DNA from: Aureitalea sp. L0-47
Lineage (GTDB): Bacteria > Bacteroidota > Bacteroidia > Flavobacteriales > Flavobacteriaceae
Length of the DNA: 64,000 nt
Reading direction: 5' to 3'
Assembly: GCF_026126405.1 (NCBI RefSeq)
Contig: NZ_JAFMTQ010000005.1
Location: forward strand, 1 to 64,000
Shown here: positions 60,888-64,000 of the stretch, piece by piece
How the letters are laid out: every line of letters starts with the position of its first letter
Position numbering within the stretch: the first letter of the stretch is position 1
Translations under genes and position numbers: made by a program
The notes under the pieces: generated by a model
Seen by the model: only the letters and a program-made list of their open reading frames with translations
Told to the model about the DNA's origin: nothing
Databases searched by the model: none

Positions 60888-61037
60888 ATGAGTATTTCCG
60901 AGAATAAAGTATTCACAGGGATTCAATACTGGACGTTACGAGTATTTTCAGGGAAGTCCAAAACTTCTCAAAAACAAAAAGATAGATTGGCTATTATGAA
61001 TAAATCTCCGCGATTTATGAAGTCAGGTAGCAATTAA
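60888..61037 (+). CDS. Small basic protein, 49 residues
   Basis: ATG at 60888 to TAA at 61035-61037 encodes 49 residues, too short for a length-filtered gene list. It begins MSISENKVFTGIQYWTLRVF and continues with a Lys/Ser/Gln-rich basic tail ending MKSGSN. It has no signal or membrane segment. A recognisable promoter and two GGGAAATTCCC palindromes precede it. Its last four bases overlap the 3' end of the CIA30 gene on the other strand. I recognise no family. A basic, DNA- or RNA-binding or toxin-like peptide is possible but unproven. Confidence 0.5.
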   Translation: MSISENKVFTGIQYWTLRVFSGKSKTSQKQKDRLAIMNKSPRFMKSGSN

Positions 61038-61570
61038 TCAAAACGAATATAATCTACCTCCAGTTCGAAGGGCCCCGCTTTTTTATCGTACAGAATGATT
61101 CCCATACGGATGATCTCTGATTGCGCCTCTATGGGCATTGTATTGCCGGTATATCGGCCTACACTTGATTCCTTGAATTCCGTTAAATTAATTGTGGTCT
61201 CCTGCCATTCATCGGTGGGGACGAACTCATATTTGTAGTTCGGGCGATACCATGCTCTATACCTATCCAGGGAAATCGCAAATTTTCTGCTGCTTCCCCT
61301 GTGTCGGATCGTAACTGTTTTGTATTCTGAAAGGTCCATCTTTTGGTAAGGACCCCTTATAGAAGCAAAGCCACCATTGTTCTCCAATGAAACCTTGCCT
61401 TTAAAATTTAGACAAGACGGCTTTAAGAATGCCAGGGAGGAGGATCTTCCTCCCATCACATCGTCGTTCACAACCCGCCAGTCATCACCTCCGGTACTTA
61501 TTCCGAAGTTTATTTCAAATTCACCGCTGGTTATCATTCCAAGCATAAGGATTATGGCAAATACCTTCAT
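61034..61570 (-). CDS. CIA30 family protein, exported
   Basis: This 178-residue protein has a short signal peptide (MKVFAIILMLGMITSG). The mature domain has the CIA30/galactose-binding jelly-roll pattern: DWRVVNDDVMGGRSSS (about 30-45), GFASIRGPYQKMDLSEY, and EFVPTDEWQETTINL followed by EVDYIRFD. The name comes from a mitochondrial complex I assembly factor, but bacterial members lie in many contexts and this one is secreted, so a carbohydrate-binding or chaperone-like role is more likely than complex I assembly. It stands alone. Confidence 0.88.
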   Translation of the reverse strand: MKVFAIILMLGMITSGEFEINFGISTGGDDWRVVNDDVMGGRSSSLAFLKPSCLNFKGKVSLENNGGFASIRGPYQKMDLSEYKTVTIRHRGSSRKFAISLDRYRAWYRPNYKYEFVPTDEWQETTINLTEFKESSVGRYTGNTMPIEAQSEIIRMGIILYDKKAGPFELEVDYIRFD

Positions 61571-61648
61571 TTGTTTTAATTGTAATTACACAAAAAAAGC
61601 GCTTTGGATGAAATTGTTGTGAAGTTTAACGGTCTTTAACGTTCCTTA

Positions 61649-63370
61649 TCATTTGCTAACGACAAGCTTCTTTGTAATTGCCCTGTCCTTATTTTCCAGG
61701 GTTACGAAATATACGCCGGAGGCGAATTCAGAGACATTCAGATTAGTTTCTGTCGTTTCAAGAACTGATTTCTTTAGCAATCGACCATTCACATTGTGGA
61801 TTAGTACCTGGCCGCCAATCATTTCTGCGGAAGTAATTATGCTTACAACATCATTTGCCGGGTTCGGGTATATTCGGAACGAATTGTTTTCACCTACATC
61901 CGAGGTTCCCAAGGAAGATCCTTCCACCACGGTAATTTGTGTGTTGATCGCGGGGTTTTGGATGAGATCTACATTTCCACTTAGCCAGGTCACCTTTATG
62001 TAATCGATTTCCGTAGCGTCACCTATTCCGAAGAATTCATAAGGCGAATTCTGTCCTAAATATCCTTCACCACACAATGTGTAGTTGAACTGACTTTCAC
62101 CATTTACCGAAACCTCGATCCAGGACCCGATCCCCTGCCTGTTCGATTCGATCCCTTCTAATTTCACCTTGATCCAGTTGTTGTTACTAGTCGAAATATT
62201 TCTGTATAGGAAAATGTCGTGTGGTTCATAATTCAGAACGGCAATGTCCGGATAGCCGTCATTATTCACGTCACCAATCGCATTGGCATAGCTTTCTGCG
62301 TTGTCATTATCAAATCCTATCCCTGAAGGAATAATATAATTTCCGGAGCCATCATTGTAATAATAAGCGGATGTAAGCCCAATGCTTGGATCATCGATCA
62401 AAGCACTCACAAAGAGATCTTTGATTCCCCTGTTGGCTCCATCCAAGAATACTGCTCCCCAGGCGTAACTTTCCATTAAAGTGCCGTTAGCAGGTGCAAG
62501 ATCTGTAAACGTACCATTGAAGTTATTCTTAAAAAAGGCATTACCCTCCGCGGTATTAGTTACGTAGATATCCAGGTAACCATCGTTGTTTGCGTCGTCA
62601 ATGGCGGTGCTCATAGCCTCAATGGAAACCCCGGTTCCGGAGGCACTTCCAATTTCGACAAAAGTTCCATCGCCATTATTTCGATACAAGTGATTTACGG
62701 GAGTCCGGTCGTTGGCCACATAAATATCCTGCCAACCGTCCTTGTTGAAGTCGAAAAAAGCCGCACAAAAGGAGTAAAACCCGTCCTGAAGTATACCGGC
62801 CTGAACACTTACATCCGTAAAGGTCCTATTTCCATTATTTCTGAATAGCTTGTTGCTGTAACCCGAAAGAGGGCCGCGGTGGGAAGTAAGGAACAGGTCG
62901 AGAAGCCCGTCGTTATTATAGTCACCCCACGAACCTCCGAAACTCCAGTTATTTATGATCTGTAGTCCTGCTTCGAAGGTGATATTGGTAAATTGCATCT
63001 GACCGTCATTTTCGTACAACCTGTTATCCTCATGTATCGTGGTTGTGAACAGGTCGTAATCGCCATCATTATCGAAATCCACCCATTGGACCGTTTTATT
63101 CTCGAGTGTTTCATTGATCCCGAAATCAACCAGCTCGAATTGTCCATTGTTATTCCTGTAAAAACGTATGGATTGGCCCTCTTCAGAAGTGATTGTAAGG
63201 TCATCCCAACCATCATTATTGAAGTCGAAAAATGATATACCACCTCCAAAGGTTCCGCCTCCATAGGAGGTATTTGACAATCCTAAAATACTTGCCTCCT
63301 CGCTAAACAGCACCTGGGCTTGTAAAGAAGTGATTGAAATTAGAAGGCAAATGAAAAATTTTGGGTACAT
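61649..63370 (-). CDS. FG-GAP/CRTAC1-type protein with T9SS sorting domain
   Basis: This 573-residue secreted protein has a signal peptide (MYPKFFICLLISITSLQA). FG-GAP/VCBS-type blades with calcium-binding D-x-D/N-x-D-G loops follow (FFDFNNDGWDDL, DFDNDGDYDLF, DYNNDGLLDLF, DFNKDGWQDIY, DANNDGYLDIY, DVNNDGYPDIA). Next is an ASPIC/UnbV-type domain (about 395-470: NNNWIKVKLEGIESNRQGIG). A type A T9SS sorting domain ends it (IYPNPANDVVSI, HNVNGRLLKKS, GVYFVTLENK, KKLVVSK). It should be exported by the Por system as an adhesin-like calcium-binding protein. It is a close paralogue of the next gene. Confidence 0.92.
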   Translation of the reverse strand: MYPKFFICLLISITSLQAQVLFSEEASILGLSNTSYGGGTFGGGISFFDFNNDGWDDLTITSEEGQSIRFYRNNNGQFELVDFGINETLENKTVQWVDFDNDGDYDLFTTTIHEDNRLYENDGQMQFTNITFEAGLQIINNWSFGGSWGDYNNDGLLDLFLTSHRGPLSGYSNKLFRNNGNRTFTDVSVQAGILQDGFYSFCAAFFDFNKDGWQDIYVANDRTPVNHLYRNNGDGTFVEIGSASGTGVSIEAMSTAIDDANNDGYLDIYVTNTAEGNAFFKNNFNGTFTDLAPANGTLMESYAWGAVFLDGANRGIKDLFVSALIDDPSIGLTSAYYYNDGSGNYIIPSGIGFDNDNAESYANAIGDVNNDGYPDIAVLNYEPHDIFLYRNISTSNNNWIKVKLEGIESNRQGIGSWIEVSVNGESQFNYTLCGEGYLGQNSPYEFFGIGDATEIDYIKVTWLSGNVDLIQNPAINTQITVVEGSSLGTSDVGENNSFRIYPNPANDVVSIITSAEMIGGQVLIHNVNGRLLKKSVLETTETNLNVSEFASGVYFVTLENKDRAITKKLVVSK

Positions 63371-63406
63371 GAAGTAGTTATTTACTTAACAACGTTGACT
63401 TTTGGG

Positions 63407-63414
63407 TAAATATA
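63407..63414 (-). promoter_or_regulatory. -7 element of the FG-GAP gene
   Basis: TATATTTA on the minus strand is one mismatch from TAnnTTTG, about 36 bases before the ATG at 63370. It lies between the two paralogues, so the downstream copy may be transcribed on its own. Confidence 0.45.
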
Positions 63415-63433
63415 TGAAATTCCACCTGCTCCT

Positions 63434-64000
63434 TTAGTTGTTGATCAATAGCTTTTTGGTGATTGAATGTTTGTTATTCTCAAGGGTGACAAAATACACA
63501 CCACTGGAAAATTCAGGAAGGAAGATTTCCGATAATGAAGAATCGATCACAGTTTCCTGAACCAACCCTCCATTCACATTGTGAATCTTTAGTGGGCTCC
63601 CAATCATTTCTGAAGAAACCGAAATACTCACACGATCGTTTGCAGGGTTTGGTGATATTCTGAATGTAACCAATGAATCACCATCCTGCGTACCCAGACC
63701 GAGTCCTTCGGTCACTGTAATATGGGTATTAATAGCTGGATTGTCGATGATATCCACAATACCACTCAGCCAGGTGACTTTAACGTAATCGATCTCCGTG
63801 GCGTCCCCTATTCCGAAGAACTCATAGGAGGAGTTCTGACCCAAATACCCTTCCCCGCATAAAGTGTAGTTGTACTGACTTTCTCCATTAACCGAAATCT
63901 CTATCCAGGATCCAATTCCCTGCCTGTTCGATTCGGTCCCCTCTAATTTTACCTTGATCCAGTTATTGTTACCGGCAGACAAATTCCTGTACAGAAAAAT
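63434..64000 (-). CDS. FG-GAP/CRTAC1-type T9SS protein, 3' part only (cut by window edge)
   Basis: The frame stays open to base 64000, so only the last 188 codons are in the window. The residues visible at the edge read IFLYRNLSAG. Then come the ASPIC/UnbV-type domain (NNNWIKVKLEGTESNRQGIG) and a T9SS type A sorting domain (ISPNPANDRVSI, HNVNGGLVQET, GVYFVTLENN, KKLLINN). It matches the 3' part of the 61649-63370 protein almost residue for residue through the ASPIC domain and less closely in the sorting domain. The gene is complete only to the right of the window. Confidence 0.92.
   Translation of the reverse strand: MFLYRNLSAGNNNWIKVKLEGTESNRQGIGSWIEISVNGESQYNYTLCGEGYLGQNSSYEFFGIGDATEIDYVKVTWLSGIVDIIDNPAINTHITVTEGLGLGTQDGDSLVTFRISPNPANDRVSISVSSEMIGSPLKIHNVNGGLVQETVIDSSLSEIFLPEFSSGVYFVTLENNKHSITKKLLINN

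Overview
The window reads as a chromosomal segment of a marine-type member of the Bacteroidota, most likely Flavobacteriaceae. The evidence is the repeated TAnnTTTG -7 promoter element with few Shine-Dalgarno sites, proteins with Por/type IX secretion (T9SS) C-terminal sorting domains, a plug protein of the SusC type, DUF6090, CAL67264-type and DUF7935-type proteins, a bacillithiol deacetylase and a menaquinone operon. No phage, insertion sequence, CRISPR array or rRNA operon was seen. Most of the window is ordinary core and accessory chromosome on both strands.

Layout. 1-480: an intergenic repeat region (two identical 71-bp copies, several hairpins) and tRNA-His. 0.5-2.4 kb: bshB1 and a trans-sulfuration enzyme. 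2.5-7.8 kb: a histidine-degradation operon (hutI, hutG-like, ftcD) followed by a GNAT acetyltransferase and an MBL-fold lipoprotein. 7.8-12.9 kb: S9 peptidase, HAD hydrolase, EttA, and a four-helix-bundle gene flanked by short repeats. 12.9-20.1 kb: small membrane protein, carboxyltransferase, repeat lipoprotein, DoxX, M24 peptidase and an odd plug-TPR-DUF2135 protein. 20.1-24.9 kb: menaquinone operon menA-(UPF0173)-menC-(CPBP)-menE. 24.9-32.5 kb: a T9SS cargo protein, DoxX, DUF6090, holA, a lone HsdR-N-like domain protein, a glycosyltransferase, an OmpA lipoprotein. 32.5-44.3 kb: YciO-like protein, UvrD-type helicase, M20 peptidase, FMN-dependent glutamate-synthase-like protein, DUF7935, patatin, M1 peptidase, recG. 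44.3-54.1 kb: two TlpA-like lipoproteins, a pair of oppositely charged helical envelope proteins, pheT, the fossil of an OmpW gene, a FAS1-like protein and a second ABC-F ATPase. 54.1-64 kb: fructose-6-phosphate aldolase, SDR, SRP RNA, glutaminyl cyclase, a 126-bp heptamer array, a Cys-motif/carboxypeptidase-regulatory protein, a beta-helix lipoprotein, an uncatalogued 49-codon gene behind a double palindrome, a CIA30 protein and two tandem FG-GAP/T9SS proteins, the second cut by the window end.

How the genes work together. hutI-hutG-ftcD covers imidazolonepropionate to glutamate plus one-carbon units on tetrahydrofolate. The men genes make menaquinone for respiration. The secreted peptidases (S9, M24, M20, M1), glutaminyl cyclase, TlpA-like proteins and T9SS cargo fit a protein-degrading, surface-active life style.

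Most worth a second look: the barrel-less plug-TPR-DUF2135 protein (18313-20031), the 49-codon gene with twin GGGAAATTCCC palindromes against its promoter (60802-61037), the OmpW deletion fossil (49053-49297), the four-helix gene bracketed by TGTTC heptamers (12361-12900), and an arginase-family HutG with changed metal ligands. I found no clear, complete novel defence or mobile system.
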